Shown here: positions 1-6,437 of the stretch, piece by piece
Position numbering within the stretch: position 1 is the stretch's first letter
Layout of the letters: each line of letters starts with the position of its first letter
Origin: Synergistaceae bacterium
GTDB taxonomy: Bacteria > Synergistota > Synergistia > Synergistales > Aminobacteriaceae
Length of the DNA stretch: 9,026 nucleotides
Direction of reading: 5' to 3'
Assembly (NCBI GenBank): GCA_017448375.1
Contig: JAFSLR010000202.1
Location: 1-9,026, forward strand
Notes under the pieces: generated by a model
Seen by the model: only the letters and a program-made list of their open reading frames with translations
What the model was told of the DNA's origin: nothing
Database searches by the model: none
Translations under genes and position numbers: made by a program

Positions 1-197
1 CAAGCACAGCGTTTCACCTGCCCGTTCTGTTCGTTCCAGTCGTTAATGGCCTCTAACATTGAAGGATAACTTTTGCTTTCATTGCCGCAGAAAGAACATA
101 TTACGTAATATGAAGTCAGATGATTGTAGCATACGTTATAATCTCTTACCTTAACTACAGGATCAGAGCCGCAGAGCCTACAAGGTTTGAGTATCAT
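1..197 (-). CDS. Lar-like restriction-alleviation zinc-ribbon protein, 3' end cut by window edge
   Basis: Reading the minus strand from the ATG at 197-195 gives 65 codons without a stop up to the window edge, so the C-terminus is missing. The protein has two CxxC pairs (C6-x2-C9 in KPCRLCGS and C34-x2-C37 in ICSFCGN), followed by an EAINDWNEQ helix at about 49-57. That arrangement, a zinc ribbon and then an EAI..WN tail, is characteristic of the small phage and plasmid Lar family (restriction alleviation). Lar of the Rac prophage modulates type I restriction; I infer a similar role from family resemblance only. The start overlaps the stop of the upstream gene as ATGA (194-197), implying translational coupling, with a GAGAG Shine-Dalgarno-like stretch just upstream. 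Many proteins of this shape are simply annotated as phage zinc-ribbon proteins, so the specific function is uncertain. Confidence 0.68.
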   Translation of the reverse strand, partial: MILKPCRLCGSDPVVKVRDYNVCYNHLTSYYVICSFCGNESKSYPSMLEAINDWNEQNGQVKRCA

Positions 198-391
198 AGT
201 TCTGCTCTCACATTCTCTTGTGTACGTCCGATGAGGAAGAAATCTGTATCGCTGGTATCTGGGTCATCAAGTTCAATCTCTCCGTTATCCCAAGCGTCAG
301 AGAGTTTATCTAAGGCCTCTGAGCCGTTTTCAGCTTCAACGATGAAAGCCTGCGCCTCTGTGTGAATAATAGCAACTTTGAACTTGGCCAT
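194..391 (-). CDS. DpnD/PcfM-like small protein
   Basis: This is a 65-aa protein starting MAKFKVAII. The reading frame is open further upstream, but this ATG lies 1 nt after the stop of the SSB-like gene, and the residues before it would be a shadow of that gene, so I chose it. The pattern is a beta strand (FKVAII), a second strand (AFIVEAEN), an alpha helix (GSEALDKLSDAWDNGEI) and an acidic tail (LDDPDTSDTDF). This matches the DpnD/PcfM family, small proteins found next to the DpnII restriction genes and in conjugative plasmids such as pCF10; their biochemical role is not known to me. It overlaps the Lar-like gene by 4 nt at its stop. No strong ribosome-binding site is seen, so coupling to the upstream gene is likely. 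The family call rests on pattern memory. Confidence 0.68.
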   Translation of the reverse strand: MAKFKVAIIHTEAQAFIVEAENGSEALDKLSDAWDNGEIELDDPDTSDTDFFLIGRTQENVRAEL

Positions 392-392
392 G

Positions 393-683
393 TTAGAACG
401 GTATCTTGTCAGGGTTATAATCTTGGACATCAGAGCTGAAATCTTCCTTCTCGCTGTTCCTGCTACTCCGCTGGTCATTCTCCTTGTGTTCGAACAGAGA
501 AACGATGAGATTGCTTCTCCCCTCTTCACGAGGAAACCCAGCGAAGTTGACCCACGGCTTGATGAGCAGGTAAGGGCCGTTTCCGTTCTCCATCATCACA
601 CCGATATTCTCCCAGTTGACCTTCTCGTTTCCGTTGCGGTCAGTGTAAGTTCCGCTCTTCACGCATAAATCGTACTTCTTCAT
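393..683 (-). CDS. SSB-like protein with acidic IPF-type C-terminal tip
   Basis: This is a 96-aa protein starting MKKYDLCVK. The start is set by AAGGAGA at 690-696, 6 nt upstream. A longer frame back to a GTG at 743 has its G-rich stretch directly abutting the start and is less likely. The N-terminal 65 residues are beta-rich: KYDLCVKSGTYTD, then ENIGVMMENGNGPYLLIKPWVNFAG, then SNLIVSLFEH. This layout resembles small phage or plasmid proteins that describe a parameterised ssDNA-binding-like beta barrel. A polar, disordered linker follows (about 70-90), and the end is NPDKIPF. The IPF tip resembles the DDDIPF peptide by which SSB recruits repair and replication partners. I infer an ssDNA-binding or SSB-partner role in an element's DNA metabolism. 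It lacks enough visible OB-fold landmarks for certainty. It lies 70 nt after the XRE gene and 1 nt before the DpnD-like gene. Confidence 0.62.
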   Translation of the reverse strand: MKKYDLCVKSGTYTDRNGNEKVNWENIGVMMENGNGPYLLIKPWVNFAGFPREEGRSNLIVSLFEHKENDQRSSRNSEKEDFSSDVQDYNPDKIPF

Positions 684-689
684 TAGTTT

Positions 690-696
690 TCTCCTT
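690..696 (-). promoter_or_regulatory. Ribosome-binding site fixing the start of the SSB-like gene
   Basis: Minus-strand AAGGAGA lies 6 nt upstream of the ATG at 683. It decides between this start and the longer frame beginning with GTG at 743. Confidence 0.75.
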
Positions 697-753
697 TCAT
701 ATACTCTGATTCCTACAAGCGCGCTTAATGTGTCCTCTATCACCCCCTTAAAG

Positions 754-1200
754 TCAGCACGCCATTGCTAGATATGGCACCTCAAGCACTCGTTTGTCTA
801 CTAGCTGCCAGTCGGTATATGTCCTTGACCAGCCGCCACGTACTTCCCTGAAGCAGTGATGTACGCCCTCTGTACGCTCGTATCGGAATATGTATCCTAG
901 GGTCAGAGTGCTGATAGACCGATGAAGTATCCTGTCGTCATCATTGATTGAGTAGCACTTCTGAGGCATGAACGCGCATAACGTGTTCTCACGGGCGGAC
1001 TTGATTACTTTCTTCGATAAATGGTGCTTCCTGTACATCTTCTTCACCCATTTGCGGACTCTCGCTGATACACCTCTGCGTTCGTTCTCGTAGCTGGAGA
1101 TTGTGCTTGCGCTAAGACCTATACGATTGCCCAGCTCTCTCTGTGTCAGGTTCAGATACAGACGTACTTTTCTTAACTTCTGCGCTTCTGTCGGTTTCAT
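754..1200 (-). CDS. XRE (Cro/CI) family helix-turn-helix protein with unknown C-terminal domain
   Basis: This is a 148-aa protein. The start is the ATG at 1200, because AAGGAGGG sits 7 nt before it; a TTG further up would place that site inside the gene. Residues 7-55 form a Cro/CI-type helix-turn-helix: the helices include LTQRELGNRIGLSASTISSYEN, with Q20 and the SxSTISxYE recognition-helix pattern typical of lambda-repressor-like DNA-binding domains. A very basic stretch follows (RKWVKKMYRKHH, 49-60). Residues about 95-148 look beta-rich (TLTLGYIFRYER, then CFREVRGGWSRTYTDW), and I do not recognise them. Usual XRE regulators of 60-120 aa lack this part, so it may be a sensor, dimerisation or nuclease-like domain. 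The gene sits inside the minus-strand run, not at its head. It probably regulates the element, perhaps its own operon, but no operator can be assigned. Confidence 0.8.
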   Translation of the reverse strand: MKPTEAQKLRKVRLYLNLTQRELGNRIGLSASTISSYENERRGVSARVRKWVKKMYRKHHLSKKVIKSARENTLCAFMPQKCYSINDDDRILHRSISTLTLGYIFRYERTEGVHHCFREVRGGWSRTYTDWQLVDKRVLEVPYLAMAC

Positions 1201-1227
1201 TGATTTTCCCTCCTTGATAAAATACAA

Positions 1228-1250
1228 GCCCCCTAAATTTCTCAGAGGGC
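1228..1250 (-). terminator. Terminator- or attenuator-like hairpin ahead of the XRE gene
   Basis: On the minus strand, GCCCTCT and AGGGGGC (7 bp with one G-T pair) flank a 9-nt loop. They are followed by TTGTATTTT, a T-rich tract broken by G and A. It lies between the stop of the 161-aa gene (1260) and the XRE ribosome-binding site. It could partly terminate transcription or shape expression of the downstream genes. Stem strength was judged by eye only. Confidence 0.4.
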
Positions 1251-1259
1251 AGGTTATAG

Positions 1260-1745
1260 TTACGCGCTCAGTTTCAGTTTCTCCCGTGTGGCTTCAAATT
1301 CCTCTATTGCCCGCTTAGTCGCTGAATAACTCATACGTTCTCCGTGAAGGCACTTCGCTACCTCATCATACGTTTCCCAGAAGCTATCCCAGCCGCTTTT
1401 ATCCGACAGCACGTAATGCGGTACTTTACTCATCAGCAGAGGGCATAATCCCCGCTTCCATGCCTCAAACGCATGTTGAAGGTTATTCCGGATCTCTTCT
1501 TCGACCTCCACACGATGAGAAAGTATCTCTATGTGCGACTTTACGAAATCGCATATCTCGTTCAGCATTTCCGAGAGCTTCAGAAGGAACACCGTATCAT
1601 CGTCTGCCTCATAGAACCGCTCCTGATATTCCCAGTTGTCATCATAGAAGCATTTCGTCTCGAATATATACGCTACCTCGTCCCGCAATGGATAGAGTTT
1701 CTCGGAATACTCTTCCCACCTGTAAAGCGTGTTTTCCCAATCCAT
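1260..1745 (-). CDS. Hypothetical acidic, helix-rich protein (161 aa)
   Basis: I do not recognise this protein. It starts at ATG 1745, preceded by AAAGGAGA at 1754-1761 with 8-nt spacing, so the gene is well supported. It is acidic and rich in aromatic residues in its first third (MDWENTLYRWEEY; YDDNWEYQERFYEADDD), with long amphipathic helices in the middle (about 55-95, including EVEEEIRNNLQHAFEAW). A lysine- and glutamate-rich helix ends it (TKRAIEEFEATREKLKLSA). No signal peptide, membrane helix or catalytic motif is apparent. The stop of the upstream 98-aa gene lies only 5 nt ahead, and the ribosome-binding site overlaps the last codons of that gene, so the two are co-translated. A structural or partner-binding role in the mobile element is possible; nothing in the sequence fixes the function. 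Confidence 0.72.
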   Translation of the reverse strand: MDWENTLYRWEEYSEKLYPLRDEVAYIFETKCFYDDNWEYQERFYEADDDTVFLLKLSEMLNEICDFVKSHIEILSHRVEVEEEIRNNLQHAFEAWKRGLCPLLMSKVPHYVLSDKSGWDSFWETYDEVAKCLHGERMSYSATKRAIEEFEATREKLKLSA

Positions 1746-1750
1746 AATTC

Positions 1751-2047
1751 TTATCTCCTTTCGTTTTTCCTGTAGCTACGTTTCGTATGAGCGGATTGAT
1801 GGCTGTACACATCTACAGTGATGATTGTCCCATCAGAGTTGGTTATTTGAGACCTTGCGCGGTTCAGGTTTTGCGCTTTCTGTTCTTCTCGGTATTCCTC
1901 GTGTCGGCTACGGCGTGGCTTGAACTGTTTGCTGTTGTGATTATGAGCGGGCTGATTCCTTCGGTCTGATTTCTTTGGGGCGGGGGTTCCTTTCAGATAT
2001 TCTGATAACGTTCTCCCTATTTTCATCAGCGCATTTTCTTTCTTCAT
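1751..2047 (-). CDS. Hypothetical basic, low-complexity protein (98 aa)
   Basis: This is the first gene of the minus-strand run. The ATG at 2047 follows AAGGGAG a few nucleotides upstream; a second ATG at codon 8 is possible. A short amphipathic N-terminus (MKIGRTLSEYLKGTPAPKK) leads into a highly charged region rich in Arg, Asn, His and Gln (about 27-65). The end is a more ordered stretch (SDGTIITVDVYS, about 71-82) and another basic tail (KRSYRKNERR). The composition suggests an unstructured nucleic-acid-binding or adaptor protein, but I recognise no family. Its final codons (GAAAGGAGATAA) form the ribosome-binding site of the next gene, which supports both genes being real and co-transcribed. 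Confidence 0.6.
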   Translation of the reverse strand: MKKENALMKIGRTLSEYLKGTPAPKKSDRRNQPAHNHNSKQFKPRRSRHEEYREEQKAQNLNRARSQITNSDGTIITVDVYSHQSAHTKRSYRKNERR

Positions 2048-2267
2048 CCTTTTCTCCCTTCTTTGTCTATGACTGACTGTTACACTTGAGGGCGCAACGT
2101 TCTAACGGCTATCAACTCCTTTTCTTGTCGGGCAAGTACTTCGCACTTCTCGATTTAGTTATATATTGCGTTTTTACAAAACATTACTGGGCTGAATATC
2201 CTAATATCTCTGTTCAGTTTCTTGATTTTTTCCGACTGCTATTACTGATGATGCGAATATCAACTGA

Positions 2268-2298
2268 GGGAAAATATTGCACCACTATAATTTTTCCC
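2268..2298. repeat. Inverted repeat GGGAAAA...TTTTCCC, possible operator
   Basis: A 7-bp perfect inverted repeat (GGGAAAA at 2268-2274, TTTTCCC at 2292-2298) encloses 17 bases that include TATAAT at 2286-2291. A symmetric site over a -10-like box between divergent units would suit a repressor such as the XRE protein encoded at 754-1200. A weak hairpin is the other reading. Confidence 0.35.
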
Positions 2299-2431
2299 GC
2301 ACTTCTTTGAACATGTAGAACTCTCAATTTATCTTTCAGACAATAATTCCTTCATGATTTTTATTTTTTCACGCTTTCCTCTTCAAAATTAGCGAAAGCC
2401 GAAAAATTCGCGCTCAGAAAATTATCTCTGG

Positions 2432-2437
2432 TAGAAT
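2432..2437 (+). promoter_or_regulatory. Possible -10 box of the AAA-ATPase gene
   Basis: TAGAAT lies 30 bases before the chosen start. The same hexamer serves as the -10 of the well-formed promoter before the recombinase at 8457-8462. No good -35 is seen at normal spacing; TTCGCG at 2407-2412 is 19 nt away and poor. Confidence 0.3.
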
Positions 2438-2466
2438 AATCATCATAACTAAAGGGGATGATACGA

Positions 2467-4026
2467 ATGCAAACGTTGCCTATAGGAGTACAGGACTTCG
2501 TTCAGTTAAGGCAAGATAAACTGTTGTACGTTGATAAGACTGCCAGACTTCTTGAACTCATCAACAGCGGGCGCAGATATTTTCTCTCTCGTCCACGCAG
2601 ATTCGGCAAATCTCTTACTCTCTCTACCCTTGATGCTATGTTCTGCGGACGCAAAGATTTATTCATCGGTTTATCCGCTGAACAATGGGTTAATGAGAAA
2701 TCGGAAAATCCTTCGCCCGTTTTAAGGTTCGACATGAGTTCTTTAGGTACTTACAGTAACAGTGATGAACTCAATCTGACTTTGGCGCAGAGGCTTACAG
2801 AAACCGCCGATGATTATAGTTTACAGTTAAGATTTAACAATAATAGCGGTGATATTTTTCGTCAATTAATACGCGCACTTTTCAAACGCTACGGCCATGT
2901 CGTTGTTCTTATTGATGAGTACGACAAGCCCATTCTTGATAATATTTTCGATTTCAAGAATGTTCACGATATGAGAGAAATTCTGCGTTCATTCTACACG
3001 GTGCTGAAAAGCTGCGATGAATACCTACGCTTTGTGCTTATTACTGGAATATCGAAGTTCAGCAAAATGGGCGTGTTTTCCGCCATGAATAACCTTGAGG
3101 ATATTTCTATGGACAAGCGTTTTGGTGATATTTCAGGTTACACTCAAAGCGAGCTAGAATACTACTTCGCCGAGTGGCTGAACGCTGCTGCTAACGTTAT
3201 GAATATCAGTCATGATGAACTTCTTGTGCGCTTAAAGAATTACTATGATGGCTTCAGCTTCGATGGTAGAACTAGGTTATATAACCCGTTCTCTATCCTG
3301 CAATGCTTGAACAAGGGAGAGTTACGCAATTATTGGTACACCTCCGGCTCTCCAACTTTCATTGTCAAATACATGAAGGAACACCAGATTAGCGACCCGG
3401 AAGAATACCGCCACATTGAAGTCTCCTCAGATTTCGCTGATACTCACGAGATTGAACACTCTACTCCAGAAAGTTTCCTGTATCAGAGCGGCTATCTCAC
3501 TATCGAGAAAAGCCAGGGTGATACTTTAACTCTCGATTACCCTAATGAAGAAGTCAGAAAATCTCTCGTCCGCATGTATCTTGACGAAATCTATCACGTC
3601 AGACGCTATATCTCTCTTGGTAATCAGTTGTGGGAAGCTCTCACCAACGGTGATATTGCACAGGCCGTTGAACTCTATAACACTGCTATTGCCGGTGTTC
3701 CTTATGATGATTTCCCTAACCGCAATGAATACTGGTATCGCTCGCTTTTCATCATGCTACTGAAAGGCGCAGGGATTGTATCATATGCAGAGGTTCACAC
3801 TTTCAGGGGACGCAGTGATTTGCTTCTCCACTTCAATAACCTTACTATTATGCTAGAATTCAAATTCGCTCAGAAATCTTCTCTGGTTCCAAAAATGAGG
3901 GCTGAAGGTATACAGCAGATTAATGACAGAGAATATGCTAAAAGTTATGCTTCAGGGGGGCGCAAAGTTATTACTGCTGTCTTAGTTGCTGATGATGAGA
4001 AAAGACAGTTAGTTATTGCTTTGTGA
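2467..4026 (+). CDS. AAA-ATPase-like protein with C-terminal PD-(D/E)XK nuclease-like domain
   Basis: This is a 519-aa protein of the AAA-ATPase_like / DUF1703 (PD-(D/E)XK superfamily 9) type, which is present in many copies in gut and oral anaerobes. I use the second ATG: AAAGGGG ends 9 nt before it, whereas the first ATG (2458) abuts those Gs, and family members begin with (K/Q)xLPIGVQDF. Motifs, numbered from this start: YVDKT near 21-25; Walker A-like SRPRRFGKS at 41-49; Walker B VVVLIDEYD at 145-153; FVLITGISKF at 189-198; NYYDGFSF near 258; and a C-terminal nuclease core with E442, D451 (GRSDLLLHF) and E464-F-K466 (IMLEFKF), then QQIND at 483. The family's role is not established; ATP-dependent nuclease or defence-type functions are often suggested. 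Length and motifs appear intact. The last 14 bases overlap the convergent GTPase gene ending at 4013. Confidence 0.93.
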   Translation: MQTLPIGVQDFVQLRQDKLLYVDKTARLLELINSGRRYFLSRPRRFGKSLTLSTLDAMFCGRKDLFIGLSAEQWVNEKSENPSPVLRFDMSSLGTYSNSDELNLTLAQRLTETADDYSLQLRFNNNSGDIFRQLIRALFKRYGHVVVLIDEYDKPILDNIFDFKNVHDMREILRSFYTVLKSCDEYLRFVLITGISKFSKMGVFSAMNNLEDISMDKRFGDISGYTQSELEYYFAEWLNAAANVMNISHDELLVRLKNYYDGFSFDGRTRLYNPFSILQCLNKGELRNYWYTSGSPTFIVKYMKEHQISDPEEYRHIEVSSDFADTHEIEHSTPESFLYQSGYLTIEKSQGDTLTLDYPNEEVRKSLVRMYLDEIYHVRRYISLGNQLWEALTNGDIAQAVELYNTAIAGVPYDDFPNRNEYWYRSLFIMLLKGAGIVSYAEVHTFRGRSDLLLHFNNLTIMLEFKFAQKSSLVPKMRAEGIQQINDREYAKSYASGGRKVITAVLVADDEKRQLVIAL

Positions 4027-5143
4027 TAACACCTGCTATAGCACTAAGTTTATCAGCAAGTTCATCAATTAAGTATTCTGCCTTTCTGAGTTTGTCTTCA
4101 GATTGAGCTTTCCAGATATTCTCTGCGGATATTATGAATGTGTACCCGAAATATGCAGTAATAATCCCAGCTTGATCCGTAGCTGATAACATTCCTATTC
4201 TGTCATCAGAATCAAAATTTTCAGATATGATGAGATTATCCAGCTGCTTTCTGAAATTTCCGAAGTCTATAAACGGAATAGTAAGCCCCTTGAGAAGTTC
4301 TATCCTGCAGAAGACTTTTTCCCATATCTGCATAATTTCTCCGCGCGGTATCTCTGAGCTGTAGACTTTAGAGATTTTCCAGAAGACCGATCTTATTTTG
4401 CCCTCAGTTGTAAGCATATTCACGAGAGGCACTTTATTTTTCACATTGTTCCAGAATCCACTGCCTGTTTCCTCGACAGCTTCACAAAGTATATTTTCAG
4501 CTTCTTTTCGTTTCTGACGCATTGAAATATTCTGCGCCGCCGCAAATCCGCTCCGTATAAATTCCGGGAGTCTTTTCATAGTAACATCAACAAGAGCATC
4601 AAGCCCGAACTTAGGCACAACCCCTACAGCTGTAGAATAATCCTGAGCAAGAACCCTAACAACATCAATATCATTCATGCATTCGGATTTATTTATCTCC
4701 CTGATTTTACCTTCAAACTCATCAAGAACAGATTTAGCATCAATGCACTGTGTCAGGATTATCATGAAAGGCACCCTCACGGAATAAAGCTCTTTAATGA
4801 ACTCTACCTCCCGTTCCTGATAGCGTTTGCTCCCTGAGTTTATGCAATACCATATAGCATGTATCCTGTCCATCACGCTGTCCGATGAATTGTGTTTCAG
4901 TATTGTCTGCTTAACGTCTTCGGCAGTCTTCTTTGTGGTTTCGGGCGAAAGCTCAAGCCCAACAGTGTCCCATATTCTTACAGGGACTCCCTCGCTGCTG
5001 TACTCAACTATGCTTCCTGTTACTGGACGGCCTGAACCAGTGCGGGCCAGATCCTTGCCGAATACTGAATTAATCAGCGTACTTTTACCTGCACCGGTGC
5101 CGCCGGCGATGACTATATTAGCCGTGAGAAGGTCATCAGGCAT
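4013..5143 (-). CDS. GTPase-fold protein A, third of three tandem paralogs
   Basis: This is a 376-aa P-loop GTPase of the TrmE-Era/septin-like (MMR_HSR1-type) group. G1 is GGTGAGKST (14-22), G2 is probably T42, and G3 is WDTVG (58-62). A strand-helix signature IWYCINSGSKRYQE lies at 97-110. The G4 position is TQCI (131-134) instead of (N/T)KxD, and the G5-like segment is VLAQDYS (164-170). After FGLDALV (179-185) comes an alpha-helical C-terminal region with NKVPLVNMLTTEG (236-248), ISKVY (257-261), IPFIDFG (289-295) and TDQA (322-325). This loosely recalls DUF697-type tails and is shared with protein B. The start overlaps the stop of B by 8 nt (ATGCCTGA), and GGAAGGAG at 5153-5160 precedes it, so A and B are translationally coupled. 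The cellular role is unknown; no membrane helix is obvious. Confidence 0.88.
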   Translation of the reverse strand: MPDDLLTANIVIAGGTGAGKSTLINSVFGKDLARTGSGRPVTGSIVEYSSEGVPVRIWDTVGLELSPETTKKTAEDVKQTILKHNSSDSVMDRIHAIWYCINSGSKRYQEREVEFIKELYSVRVPFMIILTQCIDAKSVLDEFEGKIREINKSECMNDIDVVRVLAQDYSTAVGVVPKFGLDALVDVTMKRLPEFIRSGFAAAQNISMRQKRKEAENILCEAVEETGSGFWNNVKNKVPLVNMLTTEGKIRSVFWKISKVYSSEIPRGEIMQIWEKVFCRIELLKGLTIPFIDFGNFRKQLDNLIISENFDSDDRIGMLSATDQAGIITAYFGYTFIISAENIWKAQSEDKLRKAEYLIDELADKLSAIAGVITKQ

Positions 5144-6386
5144 TGGCTTGTACTCCTTCCTTTTTCTTGCGCAGATCTTCTTTCAGCTCACGGATAAATT
5201 CCTTCATCTTGCCTACAAGTTTATTCAGATTTATTTCTGTATTTACTGTAATCTCACTTTCAGAATTTTTCAGGGCTTCATCAACTGCTTCTATCAATAT
5301 TCTTTCCGCCGCCTGTATAAAGCATTCCCCGAAAAGCGCAATAGTCGCAACTGCCTGATCCGTGCTGGAGAACTGCTCAATCTCCGCTTCCGTATACTTC
5401 TGCGCTTCACCTTTAAGCATCATTTTGTTAAGCATAGTGCTTGTTCCGAAATCTACGAAAGGAATAAGTGTGCGGAAAACTGCTTCTCCCTGTCTTTTCC
5501 ATCCCCACATTTCCCTGAATATTGCATCAACGTCCAATGACGAAATATCTTTATTGTAAACTTTAGCTATATCCCTTATCATGCGTGAGATACTGCTGTT
5601 TGTCGTAAAGACATTCACAATCGGCACTTTATTTACCCACCAGTTCCAGCCCTTGTTCTCCTTCTTAATGTAACTAAGGAGTATTTTATGCGCCTCCTCC
5701 GTTTTCATCTTGATGGCCACTTTGGCATTGTCCCTTCTGATGGCCATTGCAGCTATTAGACCTCTCTGCGCGTATTCAGGCAACTTTTCTCTTGTTATGT
5801 TCACAAGCTCATCAAGCCCGAATGCTGGCACAGTCAATGTCTCTTCTGTAAGAGGATTCTCAAAAGAGTATGACTCAGAAAGTACTTGTACTATTTCAAT
5901 TCCCGGCATTCCGTTTTTTTCGTTTGTCTCGCGGACTGTAGCTTCAAATGCATCAATTTGTTTTTTGGACTTTACGCACTGAGTCAGCACTATGATAAAC
6001 GGCAGGTTCTTGTCGTACAGACTCTTCACAAAGTCTGCTTCCGCTTCCTGATAGCGGCTCGACAATATATTAATGCAGTACCAGATTACATGAATGTTGT
6101 TTTTAGGGTTAGCGATGACTTTCTTCATTTCCGCGATTGTCTGGTCTGTTATTTCCTTCTTCATTTCAAGGCCGACAGTATCCCAGATTTTTACAGGCAC
6201 TCCCTCTTTTTTGTAAACATCAATACGCACTGTGCCTCTGTTGCCTCCGACTGCGGTCAATGCCTTCTTCTTGTCCTCAAAGCTAAAGACGTTGTTAATG
6301 AGTGTGCTTTTGCCGCTTCCTGTTACACCGGCTATGATGATATTAGCGGTCTCCAGATTCTCATACGGCGAATAATTCTCCTGCAT
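5136..6386 (-). CDS. GTPase-fold protein B, second of three tandem paralogs
   Basis: This is a 416-aa paralog of A, longer at both ends. G1 is GVTGSGKST (20-28), G2 is probably T52 in NRGT, and G3 is WDTVG (68-72). The signature VIWYCINILSSRYQE lies at 100-114. G4 is replaced by TQCV (135-138), with a G5-like VLSESYS (168-174) and FGLDELV (189-195). The C-terminal region repeats that of A (NKVPIVNVFTT at 252-262, then IAKVY, IPFVDFG and TDQA). It then adds a lysine- and glutamate-rich predicted coiled coil over the last 40 or so residues (KLVGKMKEFIRELKEDLRKK). AAAGGAGA at 6395-6402, 8 nt before the ATG, fixes the start. It lies 51 nt after gene C and overlaps A by 8 nt. The coiled coil may mediate pairing between paralogs; that is inference. 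Confidence 0.88.
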   Translation of the reverse strand: MQENYSPYENLETANIIIAGVTGSGKSTLINNVFSFEDKKKALTAVGGNRGTVRIDVYKKEGVPVKIWDTVGLEMKKEITDQTIAEMKKVIANPKNNIHVIWYCINILSSRYQEAEADFVKSLYDKNLPFIIVLTQCVKSKKQIDAFEATVRETNEKNGMPGIEIVQVLSESYSFENPLTEETLTVPAFGLDELVNITREKLPEYAQRGLIAAMAIRRDNAKVAIKMKTEEAHKILLSYIKKENKGWNWWVNKVPIVNVFTTNSSISRMIRDIAKVYNKDISSLDVDAIFREMWGWKRQGEAVFRTLIPFVDFGTSTMLNKMMLKGEAQKYTEAEIEQFSSTDQAVATIALFGECFIQAAERILIEAVDEALKNSESEITVNTEINLNKLVGKMKEFIRELKEDLRKKKEGVQANA

Positions 6387-6406
6387 AAATTTTATCTCCT
6401 TTGCGT

Positions 6407-6435
6407 AATATATATTGCGACTATGAACTTCAGAA
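6407..6435 (-). promoter_or_regulatory. Possible internal promoter between GTPase genes C and B
   Basis: Minus-strand TTCTGA (6435-6430), a 17-nt spacer and TATATT (6412-6407) lie just upstream of the ribosome-binding site of gene B. The -10 is good and the -35 is poor. It could let B and A be expressed without C. Confidence 0.3.
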
Positions 6436-6437
6436 AG

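Larger units (their letters stand above)
2048..2457. other. Divergent intergenic region, no supportable gene
   Basis: About 410 bases separate the minus-strand run from the plus-strand ATPase gene. Only short open stretches occur on either strand, none with a ribosome-binding site plus a good start. The right half (from about 2300) is AT-rich. The inverted repeat at 2268-2298 and the -10-like box at 2432-2437 are the only ordered signals I found. Promoters for both flanking transcription units should lie here, but I could not find a convincing -35/-10 pair for the minus-strand one. Confidence 0.6.

Noticed and set aside
1460..1775. Two overlapping plus-strand frames opposite the 161-aa gene
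   Set aside because: The minus-strand gene has a strong ribosome-binding site and sits in an operon; the plus frames have neither.
2088..2240. Minus-strand in-frame segments around a stop (IEKCEVLARQEKELIAV preceded by a short frame)
   Set aside because: It looks helix-like, but there is no start codon in the second segment and a stop between the two. It is too short to call a pseudogene; it may be a relic.
2086..2310. Plus-strand 74-codon open frame in the intergenic region
   Set aside because: No ribosome-binding site, hydrophobic low-information translation with AT-rich composition, and no recognisable domain.
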